From: Epiperipatus broadwayi
Lineage: Eukaryota > Onychophora > Udeonychophora > Euonychophora > Peripatidae
Length of the DNA stretch: 64,000 nt
NCBI GenBank assembly: GCA_028023455.1
Contig: JAQFVV010012397.1
Span: 4,856,888-4,920,887 of the forward strand
Direction of reading: 5' to 3'
Of the stretch, positions 35,408 through 52,626 are shown piece by piece. The number at the start of each line of letters is the position of its first letter. Position 1 is the first letter of the stretch. The position numbers and the translations under genes were made by a program. The notes beneath the pieces were generated by a model. The model saw only the letters and a list, made by a program, of their open reading frames with translations. It was not told the DNA's origin and made no database searches.

Positions 35408-35828
35408 ATATAATGAGAGATTATTTCACATAGCACTATGCTTTTTATGTAACAGTAATATTAGCGATTAAGTCAATGCTTATGCACTTTAAAGATAAAT
35501 GATAAATGAATACTCTTTTTCCAGACACAAGATATAGTATTTTAGAAAGAATGGAATAAATCCATCCATTCTTTTGACTCAAATGTTTATGTATGGGCAA
35601 ATCTTAAGTGTGTGGAATTAAGATTGTGAAGGTGTTACACGATCACTTTAAATTACATTTGTTATGTTTGAATGAATGACACTTACAAAATCTTTACAAT
35701 TTACGAACTATCATTCTTTAGTTGAAATTAAACATATATAATGAAATATTATTTTATATAGCGCTATGTTTTTTATGTAACAGTAATATTAGCGATTAAG
35801 CAAATTAACATGTGCTTTAAAGATAAAT
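35408..35828 (+). repeat. Direct repeat of about 95 bp, two copies 330 bp apart
   Basis: The segments 35408-35500 and about 35737-35828 share ATATATAATGA, TATAGC(A/G)CTATG and a long identical core (TTTTTATGTAACAGTAATAT, then TAGCGATTAAG), and end CTTTAAAGATAAAT. Confidence 0.85.
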
Positions 35829-38091
35829 TATATTACTATTATCACATTAGAAAATCTGTTTCTTTTGCCTTAAAAAAATTCATTGTGTTTTTGAAATTTT
35901 GAATACATTTTATTATTTTTAGTAGTTTATGCATCCATGTGTTGGTATATAGATGCAAATTGTGATGCGGTTGCAAAGTTGTGTTGATATAATGATAGAT
36001 AGTTAATATTCCTTCATTTAATGGATTGTAAACTTCAACAAAATGATATATTTGTTTTGTTCATAGCTTTCCAATAGAAATTTCAATTGAGAAATAGATT
36101 ACACAATTGGTAGTCCCACCAAGTCATTTTTCTGCAAATACCTTTCTTATATTCTATATAAATAAATGTTTTCTTTAATTATTTTTCATTTAATAATATA
36201 AAGTTTTCTTATTTGCAAGATTTCTCTTGCATTTCATATACTAATCAAGAATTTCATTTTTAGTTGTAACTAATTCTTTTTATAATTTATACCATTAGCA
36301 GTTTTACAGGATAGGGACTAGTCATCTATCTTTGTATGATTAGTAATTAATTTCATAATAACTGACTTTAGCATTGATTTCTATTAGATCATAAAGAATA
36401 TTTTATGTTTCCTCATCATGATGTGCTTGTGAGAAAAATATTGAGTTGCTGTGGCTTTCTCAAACTAGATGCATTCATTGGAACCAATCACATTTTCTAA
36501 TCTGGAATAAGTAAGTACTTTGATTTTTGATCCTAAAAAGCTTGATAACAGACATCTTCTCTAAATGATGGGATCAATACTCCTATCCAAGCATGAGAAG
36601 ACTTGAGCATTGCAAGAAAGGAAAGTTTCAATAATAAAATAGAATTGTCTCTCAGAGAATTTTGAAAAAGTTTTATTTATTACCTCCATAGATGTTTTTA
36701 ATTAATAAAATATAGTTTTTGGATTAGATTTAATCTAACAACTTTTCTCATGCTATTCTACTGTTTAGATAGTGATATAAAAGTAATGTTCAAAAATCTC
36801 ACCTCTTGCAATAAATGGAGACTAGAAGGGAATATTTTAGAAAAGAGGTATGGTCATCTTTATTAAACTTCTCATTATCCAGGTCTACAGACACCAGGAA
36901 AAAACAATATTTTTATCTTTCCGAGTCAGTGTTAGTACTCATGGTATATTATTATTAGCTTTAATTTTCATTAATCAAATTTCTGTATTTTCTTAAGTTA
37001 ATGTACAAAAATGGGCTAAGTGCTAGTATCTGTGGTCTACTATTATTGGCTTTATCTTTCACCACCTTTAGAAAAAAAACCCCAGACTATTGATTTTATT
37101 ACTCTCTTCTCCAATATTGGTTATAGAATAATTTATTCTAACAAGAAATAATATTTTTAAAAGCAGAAAAGCATTGGTAAATTAAATGTCATTGGTGAGG
37201 GTACGATGCTACCATGTATGATTGGGTTTTGAGGAGAAATTAAATTTTGTTACTATTTTATAGTTTGAATTTTATTTTTTTTCTTTTAACTGGACTTCTT
37301 TGCTACACAGCCAATCTCAAGGAATTCATTGAATTATAATAGAATTTCAAAATTAACAAGTTATAATAGTAAGATCTTATGATAAAAGCTAATGATCCGT
37401 TTAAATTCGGTCATCGATTTTTTGAATGATTTCTGATTAACCATATCCATCAATTACTAAATTTAAAATAAATTTAGCTACACATTTTTAAAATACACTT
37501 TTAAAAAGCTAAAATGTGTGTTTTATATTTATATTCAAGTAGGAGATTAAACAGTAGTTCCATATAGTACATGCATCATTATTTTGTGAATAAATTGTTT
37601 ATTTTGATAAGTATATGTAATAATGATTTCTTACTAATGCTTATTCTTAGGTCTTTTCCCAAAATTTATGAGAAAATCCACCTTACTTTAATTTTAAAGG
37701 TATAGGTATGTAATCCAGATCGTATTTCTTAACAACTGAGCAAATTTCTGTCTTATTCATCTACAATAGTATTCAATACAAAGTATTAAAGCATACGTAT
37801 CAGAAATTAATAATAATTATTATTTTTTTATATCAAAAGGGCATCAGCATTTAATGTAAAAATCATTTTAAAAGTAACAGGAAAAATTAAATTTGTGATG
37901 GAAAATAGATGTTATTTTTGCAAAAAAAAAATTATTAAAGTGGGCGCATAAAGAGAAATGTAGTGATCTTTTATGGAACCAACTTCTAATTATTTAGACA
38001 AACAAACTGTGATAATAAATTACATTTTTGCTATATTTCTTACATTATATTGTATTTTAATTTTGCATTCTCTCTCTCCCTTCCTCCCCCT

Positions 38092-38095
<4 letters not shown>
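35829..38095. other. AT-rich DNA, no gene seen
   Basis: May include further decayed LINE sequence on the - strand, but no conserved residue run was recognised. Short T-, A- and ATT-rich tracts occur. Confidence 0.4.

Positions 38096-38132
<37 letters not shown>
38085..38132. repeat. (CT)n(TA)n microsatellite
   Basis: CT-rich sequence and a (CT)n run followed by (TA)n to 38132. Confidence 0.9.
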
Positions 38133-38135
<3 letters not shown>

Positions 38136-38531
38136 GCATAATTGGTATAGCTAAATAATTAAAATTTTTACACCATGATATAAATATCCTGTTAAGTTAA
38201 AAAAATATAAAAATATGCATTATTTATATATATAATCAGAATAATAAATATTTGGAAAAAAGAACTTACAGAACGCAATAGAGAAGAATTATGGAAGTAA
38301 AAAATAAGATATATACATATATTGTAACCAGTTGGATTACATAGCACACACTAATATAATGTGTATGCATAAATATATATATATATATAAAGTTGAAAGG
38401 AAAACTAGAAATAATTAGACAAAAATTATAGTAATTTTCTACATTCATTGAAATAAAAATAAATAAATAAATAATAACTCTGATTTAAAATATTGTTTTA
38501 TAAATTAAACTTTTAAAAGTTCTGAATAAAT

Positions 38532-38685
<154 letters not shown>

Positions 38686-38711
38686 GAAATGTAAAAACAC
38701 AATACTTGTTT

Positions 38712-38918
38712 TTCAGTAATAGTTTTAACAAGGCTGTAAACCTTAACAATGAGCGTCTGAAAAAATTGTCACTAGGGACCTCTGTAGGTCTTTAAAACAC
38801 ATGCTCTCTTTTCTTCATAGTATAAGCATGTGTTTTAAAGACCTACAGAGATCCCTAGTGACGATTTTTTCAGACGCTCATTGCTAAGGTTTACAGCCTT
38901 GTTAAAACTATTACTGAA
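38712..38918. mobile_element. 207 bp near-perfect hairpin (MITE-like or inverted duplication)
   Basis: The left arm 38712-38805 and right arm 38825-38918 are inverted copies of 94 bp with about four mismatches, around a spacer of about 19 bp (TCTCTTTTCTTCATAGTAT region). The sequence is less AT-rich than its surroundings. It could be a short non-autonomous inverted-repeat element, or a recent inverted duplication. No target-site duplication is obvious, as the left flank is close to (ATT)n. Confidence 0.9.

Positions 38919-41635
<2,717 letters not shown>

Positions 41636-41687
<52 letters not shown>
41636..41687. repeat. (TA)n microsatellite
   Basis: About 52 bp of TA repeat directly after TTACA. 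Confidence 0.97.
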
Positions 41688-41689
<2 letters not shown>

Positions 41690-41883
41690 ATGACGTTTGC
41701 TTCCACTTTTGTTTTTGAATTTAATGGCAGTTGAAGCAGGTTTAAGAAATTAACTGAAAGTACTTCTGCGGATTTAAGGATTGTTTGTAATAATTTGTAA
41801 ACCGTTAAATTTATTATTTCAATTATAATTACAATTTTGTTTTTAATTAACGGACATTTTATATATATATATATTATTGTCGT

Positions 41884-42662
41884 CATCCAGCATATTCAAG
41901 CATGTATTCAATTGTTAAAGATTATTTAAAGTTTTTTTTAGATTTAAAGTATTGGTATTATTAAGAAATTTATGGATGTATATATATATGTGCAGAGGTG
42001 AAATATATGAATTAAATGTATGAAGTATTAAAATGAATTTTAATACTAACTTAAATTCAAATAAGCTGGCTTAAATTAAGAAAAAAATTGAAATAATTAA
42101 TTTTTTTTAATGTGGTTTGAAGAAAATTTAAGTACGTGTGTTGAAGATATCCCCTAACTTCTAGTGCATTCATATTCAGGCATTACTTTATTATATCTCA
42201 GTTTTGATATCTGGCAAATGGCTCAAATGGACTTATTGTTTTGTGATGGCATTGGGTTAATCAATGTGGACAAAGTCAAGCAACAGTAGAAATTCAATGA
42301 TATAGCATTTGTTAATAAAAACTTTCATGATTATTTACTTGTTAAATCTAGAAGAAAATGTGAATGTGATAAAAAAAAACATACCCCTAGAATAAAATGT
42401 AAAAAATGATGAAATGTGAAATAAAATAGGTTTTATCTCATTTTTTAAATGGGGGCTATAGTGGTCATCCCATATAGCAAGCATGTACTCAATTGTTAAA
42501 GATATTTAGAATTTAAATATTATTATTATTAAGGAATTTATACATGTACGTGTGTGTAGAGGTAAAATATATGAAAGCAATTTGCTTGGATAGGTAAGAT
42601 GGCTTAAATTAAGTAAAAAATTGAAATAAAATTCTTGTTGTGTAATTTGAAGAAAATTTAAT
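41884..42662 (+). repeat. Direct repeat of about 200-250 bp, two copies 580 bp apart
   Basis: The segments 41884-42130 and 42463-42660 share, in order, GCATGTA(T/C)TCAATTGTTAAAG, a TATTATTAAG(A/G)AATTTAT block, AGAGGT(G/A)AAATATATGAA, GGCTTAAATTAAG and TTTGAAGAAAATTTAA. The copies have diverged, with small indels. Confidence 0.8.
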
Positions 42663-43844
42663 TTGATCAGATTTGCAGATAACACGCTTAAAAAATTTAC
42701 AAATAATAATTAAAAGAAGTTTTCAATTTATTACTATCTTTTAATTATTGATCGATTGTATACTTTTAATAAAAAAATGTAAAAAAAAATGATAAGAGAG
42801 AAAATATAAAGGGTCACATTTTTGGTGGGATTTTAAGATTCATTACTAGGCACTAAAATGTAGTAATTTGCCATAAACTATGTAGATTTCTTCTGGAGAT
42901 TCCTGAGCTCAAACATCAACGCCTAACCCAGGATTAATTAAAAATACTATGGAAAATATATGTCTTGATTGATTTTATTTTATCTTGAAAAACAGAACAT
43001 TTAAAAGGAAACCATTTGACAGAGAAAACACCATGATTTTTCATGCCATTCTGATCAGTAATGGAAATATTATAAAAATAAAATACCATGGTAAGACTAT
43101 TTTTTTAAAAACTTTAAAAAAAATCTATATTGAAAAGTCCTTAAGTTAATACAATCTAATTTCTTTGTTAACATGCAATTATATGCTTTGCTGAATGGTT
43201 GCATTTTAAAATAATTAGTTTTAATTTTGTGTGCATGCGTGTATATATGTGAGTTAATTTTAATTGTGAAAAAAATTGTGGTTAGTTTTACTTCAGATTG
43301 TCCATTTCCAAATGGTCATTTTAGCATTTTTCAGTTAAAAGAAAAATATATTTTAATTAGAGACCATTTAACTACTGAACAAAATGCCAGAATATTTTGT
43401 AAATTGAGGGATCCTGGCATTTGAAATTGATTCCTTCAGTATGGAACTCTGTTAAAAGAGTAAGATGTTTTTTTTTTTATTATTATTTAAATTAAAGTAT
43501 TGCTGGATGGAAATTTTTTTTTCAAAACACTAGTGTTGATTTTGGAGAAGTGATTGAGAAATATAACCTGTTGTTAGGTTCAATCATCACCATTAGTAGA
43601 TGTGATTATGAAATTTGCACCTGTTTTATTTATATTTAAAGATGGTTCTTCAATATTACTGGTACAATATATTATTTTACAAGAAAACTTTACACAATTA
43701 TATTTTTTTATGATCTTAATACGGTTAGTTTTATAATGGCATATAATTCAAATGCTAACTATTTTTAAAAATAACCAACTAGATTTCACTGAAACATTAA
43801 AATATAACAATTTTTCAACTAAATGATATAAAGAATGTTGTTTT
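42663..43844. other. AT-rich DNA, no gene seen
   Basis: An open frame of 65 codons at 43227-43424 (+) has no recognisable domain. Otherwise AT-rich sequence. Confidence 0.45.
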
Positions 43845-43949
43845 GTCAAGTGTTGGTGGTCGAGTGGTCAGTACAGCAGCCTTACAAGTAGTTGTCCTGG
43901 GTTTGCAGTTTTTTTCTTGGCCGAGGCTTTGATACATAAAAAAAAAAAG
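43845..43949 (+). mobile_element. tRNA-derived SINE head, family A, copy 1
   Basis: The sequence GTCAAGTGTTGGTGGTCGAG and onward lines up with the reverse complement of 46863-46945: a box A-like GGTGGTCGAGTGG, a degenerate anticodon arm (loop CTTACAA), a box B-like GGGTTTGCAGT, and the shared end GGCTTTGATACA followed by an A-rich tail. These are features of a polymerase III-transcribed SINE head. The box B is decayed, so the copy is probably silent. Confidence 0.75.
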
Positions 43950-45055
43950 AATATAGTGTTTAACATTCAAATTTTTTTTATTATTTTATGTATACTTCAA
44001 TTACTATCTAGTTTAATTTTGATATATTTATTGCCCCATCATATCTAATATTTTAGATACTATGTTCCCTGATTTATTAATTTTTACAATGTAGTAATTA
44101 TTATTTAACATTGACTGAATCAAGTGTCTTATTTTTTAAGTATGAACATAAAATCACATTTGATAAAGTTAAGTGAAGAGTTAGTTATTATTTGTTATAA
44201 CTAGCTTCAAATTACCAAGTTAATGATAAACAATGAAAATTTAATATTTAAAATTGATATTTTTTTTATAAGTGTGAATGTTTAGTTTAGGGTTTTTATA
44301 CTCTGTAATATTCATGGGACAAATGAACTTATTATAATATCAAATGCCTACATTTTAAAGTTTAGGCCATGTAAGGTGATAGTAACAATATTTACTTGCA
44401 TCCATCCTAATATGTCTATGATTTGGATTCTAATCTGGATCAAATAATTTTTAATTTTTTTGCAGCTGACTTGGGGTATTCCTCTCATACAGTTAAGGCT
44501 TAGCTAACATTGTTAATTGCCAATATTTTTTTAGTAAATGTATATTTTAAGTTAGAGACTAAAACAAGAATAGTTATTCCTATCAATTTACAGTTCTAGT
44601 GAAGCTTTGTCTTCTGCTGTCCATCTAAAAGTTGTTGGAAATATCATTGCCTTATAGAGAAAATATTTAAAGATTGTTTTATATTTTTCTTTTACTAATA
44701 AAATAATCTGATGCTTTTAAACATTTTACATCTTTTAAAAAAGTTCCAGGATTGAGTCTTAGTAATAATACATCTCAGTTATTGTTTTGGTTACTGTTGT
44801 CAGAAATTAGTCTATATTTGGGAAGTTTAGATACTAAAGTATTTTTGAGATTTCGTTAAGTGTTCAGGTATATCCCTAAAAGGTATAATGTAAAAACTTT
44901 AAGAATTTGGTTCCAGAAATTTTAGAGTTGTTTATTAATAAATGCTAAGATAGTTTTTAATTAATTTTTTAAAAATATGAACATTTCTCTATTAATAGCT
45001 ATAAAATAAAACGGTGCTAGAAAAGAATTATATATAAATTTACTCCCCTAGTTAG
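43950..45055. other. AT-rich DNA, no gene seen
   Basis: No motif or repeat recognised. Confidence 0.5.
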
Positions 45056-45118
45056 CCATATAATTCAAACAATTAAAAATCTCATTTTCCTCTTTTCTTT
45101 ATAAAAACCAACAAGTGG

Positions 45119-45155
<37 letters not shown>

Positions 45156-45212
45156 AGAAATAAAGTTTTTATAAAGAGGAAAATGAGATTTTCAATTATT
45201 TGAATTATATGG
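45056..45212. repeat. Inverted repeat centred on (TA)n(CA)n
   Basis: The left arm, 45056-45108 (CCATATAATTCAAACAATTA to TTTATAAAAAC), and the right arm, 45165-45212, are inverted copies with three substitutions and one 5-base indel. The loop contains GTGGA, (TA)n, (CA)n and a short A-rich stretch. CCCCTAGTTAGC beside the left arm recurs in direct orientation near 45293. Confidence 0.92.
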
Positions 45213-46318
45213 TTATATGTAATGTATATTTTGAAATGAAAAAAGGATGGAGTGGTGATTAGAGGATTTTAAACAGAAGTAAATGCATTTGTCCCCTAGT
45301 TAGCTTACTTAGTTAGTTATACCTTTTGCATTGTTATATTGAGTGGGGCGTGGGGGAAACAGACGTTATTTAAACTCACATATATTTATTTATATACATA
45401 CATATTATAATACTAAATTCGCTTTGTTAATAATAAACGATGAAATTATATTCTAATAAATGCTAATAATTTAAATTTTATAACATCTCCATTAAGCAAT
45501 ATTAAATAAAAATAATTTTCCATTTGTTTATTAATAAGCTGCTAACTTCTAATATTTTGTTCAATTGTTTCATGAAAACAGTCAGAATGGCTTATATATT
45601 GCTTTGTTTTTATATATTTCTGAATGATTTGTTTTAATAAATCTTTATTAGTAATTTTTTTTTTTTGAAAATGGAGAAGGGGTAAATGTTAAATGACTGA
45701 AGGGTATATCTTTTAAAATGTTATGCTACATTAAACACCAATATTCAGATATCTCATAAATTATTATTTTTTTTTTACAAAATAATACTTGAATATTAAA
45801 AAAAAGAAAAATATTGAATTTATTTTTATTCAACAGCACAATTTACATTGGGTTTAATACTGAAGTTTAAAGTTGTTAAATTCTTTGATAAATGAAGTTT
45901 TTAAATTGATTTTTAAAATATATATCTTCTGCAAAATTTAAGTATAATGTTTATTTTGCAAATGATTTTTGATATAAATCATGATTTATATACAATATTT
46001 TAAAATGGTTTTTTAGTTTTATTTGTGATTATTTATTATTATTATTATTTTTAAGCTACAGATTTACACGACCGGATTGATATTATTTTATATTGATAGT
46101 ACATGATAGACCGCTATTAATCTGAACTCCTTGGCAAAAATACTTTTTTTTAATTTATAAATTTTTCAGATTTCATGAAAAAATCAGTTTCCTTCTCATT
46201 TATATATATTGAAATATTTTTTGCTAAAACTAAATAACTTTTTCAAATATATCAATAAATTTTTTTTATATAATGGATAATAGAAAATTTTAAATTAGGG
46301 ATGTTTGGATTAAGGTTG
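45213..46318. other. AT-rich DNA, no gene seen
   Basis: No coding or RNA motif recognised. A GC-richer dozen bases (GTGGGGCGTGGGGG) lie near 45343. Confidence 0.45.
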
Positions 46319-46862
<544 letters not shown>

Positions 46863-46945
46863 TGTCAAAGCCTTGACTTGGAAGTGAACCCGGGCCAGCT
46901 GCTTGAAAGGCAGCTATGCTAACCGCTAGGCCACCAACGCTTGAC
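46863..46945 (-). mobile_element. tRNA-derived SINE head, family A, copy 2
   Basis: On the - strand it begins GTCAAGCGTTGG, has box A GGTGGCCTAGCGGTTAG, an anticodon arm AGCTGC-CTTTCAA-GCAGCT with the anticodon TTC in a 7-base loop, box B CGGGTTCACTTCC, and ends GGCTTTGACA followed by (TAGA)n. Box A and B spacing is tRNA-like, and the anticodon and box A sequence point to tRNA-Glu as ancestor. The acceptor ends do not pair (GCGTTGG versus the 3' side), so it is not a working tRNA gene. It matches the + strand copy at 43845. Confidence 0.87.
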
Positions 46946-49024
46946 TAGTCTATCTATATTATCCACTAGATTTAGTGTAAATTTTAAAACAAGTTGATTA
47001 TAAAAAAAGAGGATATCCGGCATTGCAATGCATAGATAATCGAAGAACAAAAAAAAATCGAGGCCATAATTTATTTTATAAAAGTATTGTGAGTCAATAA
47101 CATCATCATCACCATAAGCAGCAACCCATAATTAAGTATGATTATTTCTAATTCCAAAAAAAAAAAAGATAAAGCTAAAGATAAAAATTAAAATTAGTTT
47201 TGTGGCTATCTGGAAAACTCCGTATGTGTATAAAATTAAAAAAATCAGATATATTAAACTTTAACTGAAGTTTAAAGTTTATATCTGTGTTAGAGATTTT
47301 CTCTAGTTTCGAAAATGATTAGTAATAATCATTAGTGTATTTATCTGAAATGAATGGCATCAAAGTTGTGAGTGGAGGGAGTTTGACAATGGTAAATGAA
47401 AATGTAACAATCTAAACCAATCCATGAATCACAATTATGTCAATACATCCGACATGTTGTTCCTAAAACTATTTTCTGACAATTTATGATTTATGTCTTT
47501 TAACTACTGCTGCAAACCTTTCACTGCTCTAGATTTAAACATATTTATTAATTATAGCTCACTGCTTTATTATATCCTCAGATGTATTTTCACAATGAAA
47601 GGCATTAAACGACTTTGAGACAATATTTATTCTGTAAATGAAATACTTTTTTCACAATAGAAAGTCTTTTAATATTCATTCACTTTAGAACTGAATCCAT
47701 AAAAGTAATGCTCTTGAAGTAGTAGATTCAACATCTCCATATCCAACAAAATGAAGAACAGACAGGTTTGACTTTCATTATTGCCATCATATTTTTAAAA
47801 TATTATGAAAAATTTGTAAGTAAACCTTTTTCAATGGGTATTTTTAACTTGTTTCATGCAGTAGTAGCATATGGAAGTCTTGTTGCCCTTAATATTCAGT
47901 TCCAGTTTTCAATATAAAAACATATTGTAATATTTAAACAGGTTTATACTCTCAAATTGATAACCCTCTAAGCTAAAATTTGCTGTTTTTCATAAATGGC
48001 TAATAAAGCACCTAAGATTTTTAAATTTCAGTTATTAAACCAAAGTTTATATTCATCTATTTAATTGATCATCATCCACTTTTAATATGGCTCTGTGTAA
48101 TTTAATGGAATGTTAGGATGATGGACTCTGAAGTTCAAAGATAATAAGATCATGGCATAGCTATCATTTCAGGTGCTTAAACTTTTAAACATCTGAGAAA
48201 TAAAACATTCAATTAATTTTTTTTTTACCCAATTGACAATTATTATCAACTTTATATCACTCTGTAAAACAGCAAATATCACAAAGTGAGATAATGAAGA
48301 TAACACTATAACAGCATGTTAAAATGAAAAACAATATTGAGTCATTTATGCTAAAATTTTTATTCTATTTTATCTCATTCAGTATTTTGATTTCTCGCTA
48401 ATTTCTATTCATAATACTTTTAGTACTTATCTTTTGCATCTCTTTACAGCAAATCATTTATTTGTATTTCACTTGTTATTTGTTTAGAGTTTTTAATTAC
48501 TCTAATATTAGTGTTTTAAAATTTATTAATACATTTTCACAATTCAAAATTTTAATTCTTAGTAATTTAGTGTATCTATCCAATCATTCTCATGATATTC
48601 TTTATATGCACATGGTTTCATATTAAGAACATTATGTACACCATTTTTACAATCATCAAAATATAAGTATGATTTGCACTACAGATGCATAAACACACAA
48701 AGATGACTTTTTAAAATTATATATTAAAACAATAATGCAAGTGTGGATGAGTGCTTTCAAGAGACACAACCTTCATAGTCCTATAAGAGTTAAACAGATG
48801 AAGTTTGTTTTCAGTTTTTAATCAGTTCAAATTAAAAATACAATATCAAATCTATATCTCATTTCAAGGGCTGCTTAATGAAGATTCTAATAAGTTGTTC
48901 TAAAAAGAAATGGAAAATCAAATTAAAGATTATAAATATCTCTGCATAACACAAGTTTTTATTTCAAAATATTCTATATTTTTAATCATTAATAGCAATA
49001 ATTTTTTATATAATCATGAAGAAG
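46946..49024. other. AT-rich DNA, no gene seen
   Basis: May contain the decayed C-terminal part of the - strand LINE at 49 kb, but no conserved box was recognised. Confidence 0.4.
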
Positions 49025-49100
49025 GTATAAAGCCATTTTGATTAGCTGAGTCAAATGCTTTGATCAAATCAATAAAATGAATACATGTAGAAATGTTTAG
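49025..49100 (-). pseudogene. LINE reverse transcriptase domain A fragment
   Basis: On the - strand, the piece at about 49090-49025 reads STCIHFIDLIKAFDSANQNG, a clear match to RT domain A of LINEs (FIDLxKAFDSVN), including the first catalytic aspartate. Sequence on both sides has too many stops to follow, and the FADD box could not be found below it. The element probably extends over part of 48-50 kb. The clade is unknown. Confidence 0.55.
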
Positions 49101-50976
<1,876 letters not shown>

Positions 50977-51362
50977 CATTTTTTTTTTACTATTGAAAAA
51001 GTAAAAAAAAAGTGAAATATTTTTTTTATTGTCAGTATCTAACTAATTTATATTTTATTCTAGTGATGAATTAGTAATTTACCAAATGCTTTTATTTCAA
51101 TATGAAGCTGTAGTAAAACATATTAACATTACTTTGTAAAGGTTCATAGGTCTTCAAACACAATTTTGAGTGTGAAATATATATTCTTGTAATAGAGAAA
51201 ACTATCAGTGATAAATTGTATTTATATGTTGAATTATTTCCATCATTTAACATTAAAACATGAATGTCTTTAGAAATATTTTAAAACTTTATTTAAAATT
51301 TCCAATTTTATTTGACTGTTAATAATAATAAATTCAAGTTAGTATATGAATAATGTTTTGAG

Positions 51363-51485
51363 TGGTATTATTCTGTTTTCGTCTTCAGGTGTGGCTGGAT
51401 TGTCAGTGACAGTACTCGCATGGGAACTGAACCTGCATTTTTAGATTCATGAATATTAAATTTTAATGTAGTGCGACACCAGATG
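51363..51485 (-). repeat. Dispersed SINE-like repeat, family B, copy 2
   Basis: On the - strand it shows a box A-like TTTTGGCTCATCTGG near 51493-51479 and a box B-like GCAGGTTCAGTTCCCATGC about 50 bases later, consistent with a tRNA-derived head. The 3' part (TACTGTCACTGACAATCCAG, then GAAGACG) aligns with the copy at 7520-7620. A degenerate arm around ATTCATGAAT could hold a CAT anticodon, but this is weak. Confidence 0.6.
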
Positions 51486-52626
51486 AGCCAAAAGTATAAT
51501 TTAAAGATGAATTCAGACTAAGCAAATTTGAAAGATTTTTTCAATAGGCTTGCAAATATTTTTTTTAAGTAATAGACCGATAACCATCCCGGATAGCCAT
51601 TCTTTCTAGATAACAAAGGGAAAAAAGGTCTCAAACCCTCACTGCTAGGAAATTAGCAAATGGTTGTTGAAAATAAAATTTGTACTGTAGTGCACTCTGT
51701 AGAGACAATTTTATCTTTATCTGTTTATTTATCTATCTGTTTATGCTTATATAAGATAATTATTAACACAATTAAATATTTTGAATCTTATTGTTTATAG
51801 TTGTGCAATTCTTAGATGTTCTGAATAATACGGTATATTAAAAGAAGTTTTTTTAAGTCAAAAAGTTAAGTGGTTTTAAATAAAACTGCAATTTTAATTT
51901 ACAATTTTTTTATATTGAATATAATAAACCGTTGTTTTTATCTATAAAATGAAAAATAATATTTCACTTTATAGAATTGCAATTATAGTTCTGATAATAA
52001 TGGTTTTTTTTTTGCTAAAATTTTATTTATGAAAAATTTAATTTTATGTTCAATAACTAAAAAAAATAAAAACTTTATTTTTTAAAAAAAAAAATTAATA
52101 GTACATCAATTTTGAAAAGATGAATTTTCACTAAATGATATTTCTCACTCATTTTAATACCAACTCCTTAGATCTAGATTCTGCTCAGTTCCATTAGTAG
52201 GAATGAAAATTAGCAAAAATGTAGATTTTAATTTAACATAATTAGAGAAGAAAAAAATATTTTCATAATAATTGATGGGTTTTAAATTGTTATTTTTATT
52301 TCTGGTTGTTGTAGCAACCTTTTTAAAAAAAAAAACAAAAAAAAAACAGTTATTGTTAACAATAATTTTACCAATTAGTTATTTCTAGAAAGGAACTACC
52401 TTTAAGATAATTTAAAATAATACATTTAAATTTTAAAACCTAAAAATTTATATGTAAATTATTTGAAGTTACTTTTGAAAAGCAGATAGTTTCATTAGAA
52501 GAATACTTTTCCAACCTACTCTAGAAATATCTAAGATAGTAAAAGAGGGCTGCTAGATGTATTCGTTTCGGCTTTTAATTGTAGTCCTAGTGGAAAAAAG
52601 TAAAAACTAAAAACCTGTCTACTATA
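51486..52626. other. AT-rich DNA, no gene seen
   Basis: A/T-rich with several A and T runs. No motif recognised. Confidence 0.5.

Noticed and set aside
46863-46945. Functional tRNA-Glu gene
   Set aside because: Boxes and anticodon arm are present, but the acceptor stem does not pair and the sequence runs into a SINE tail.
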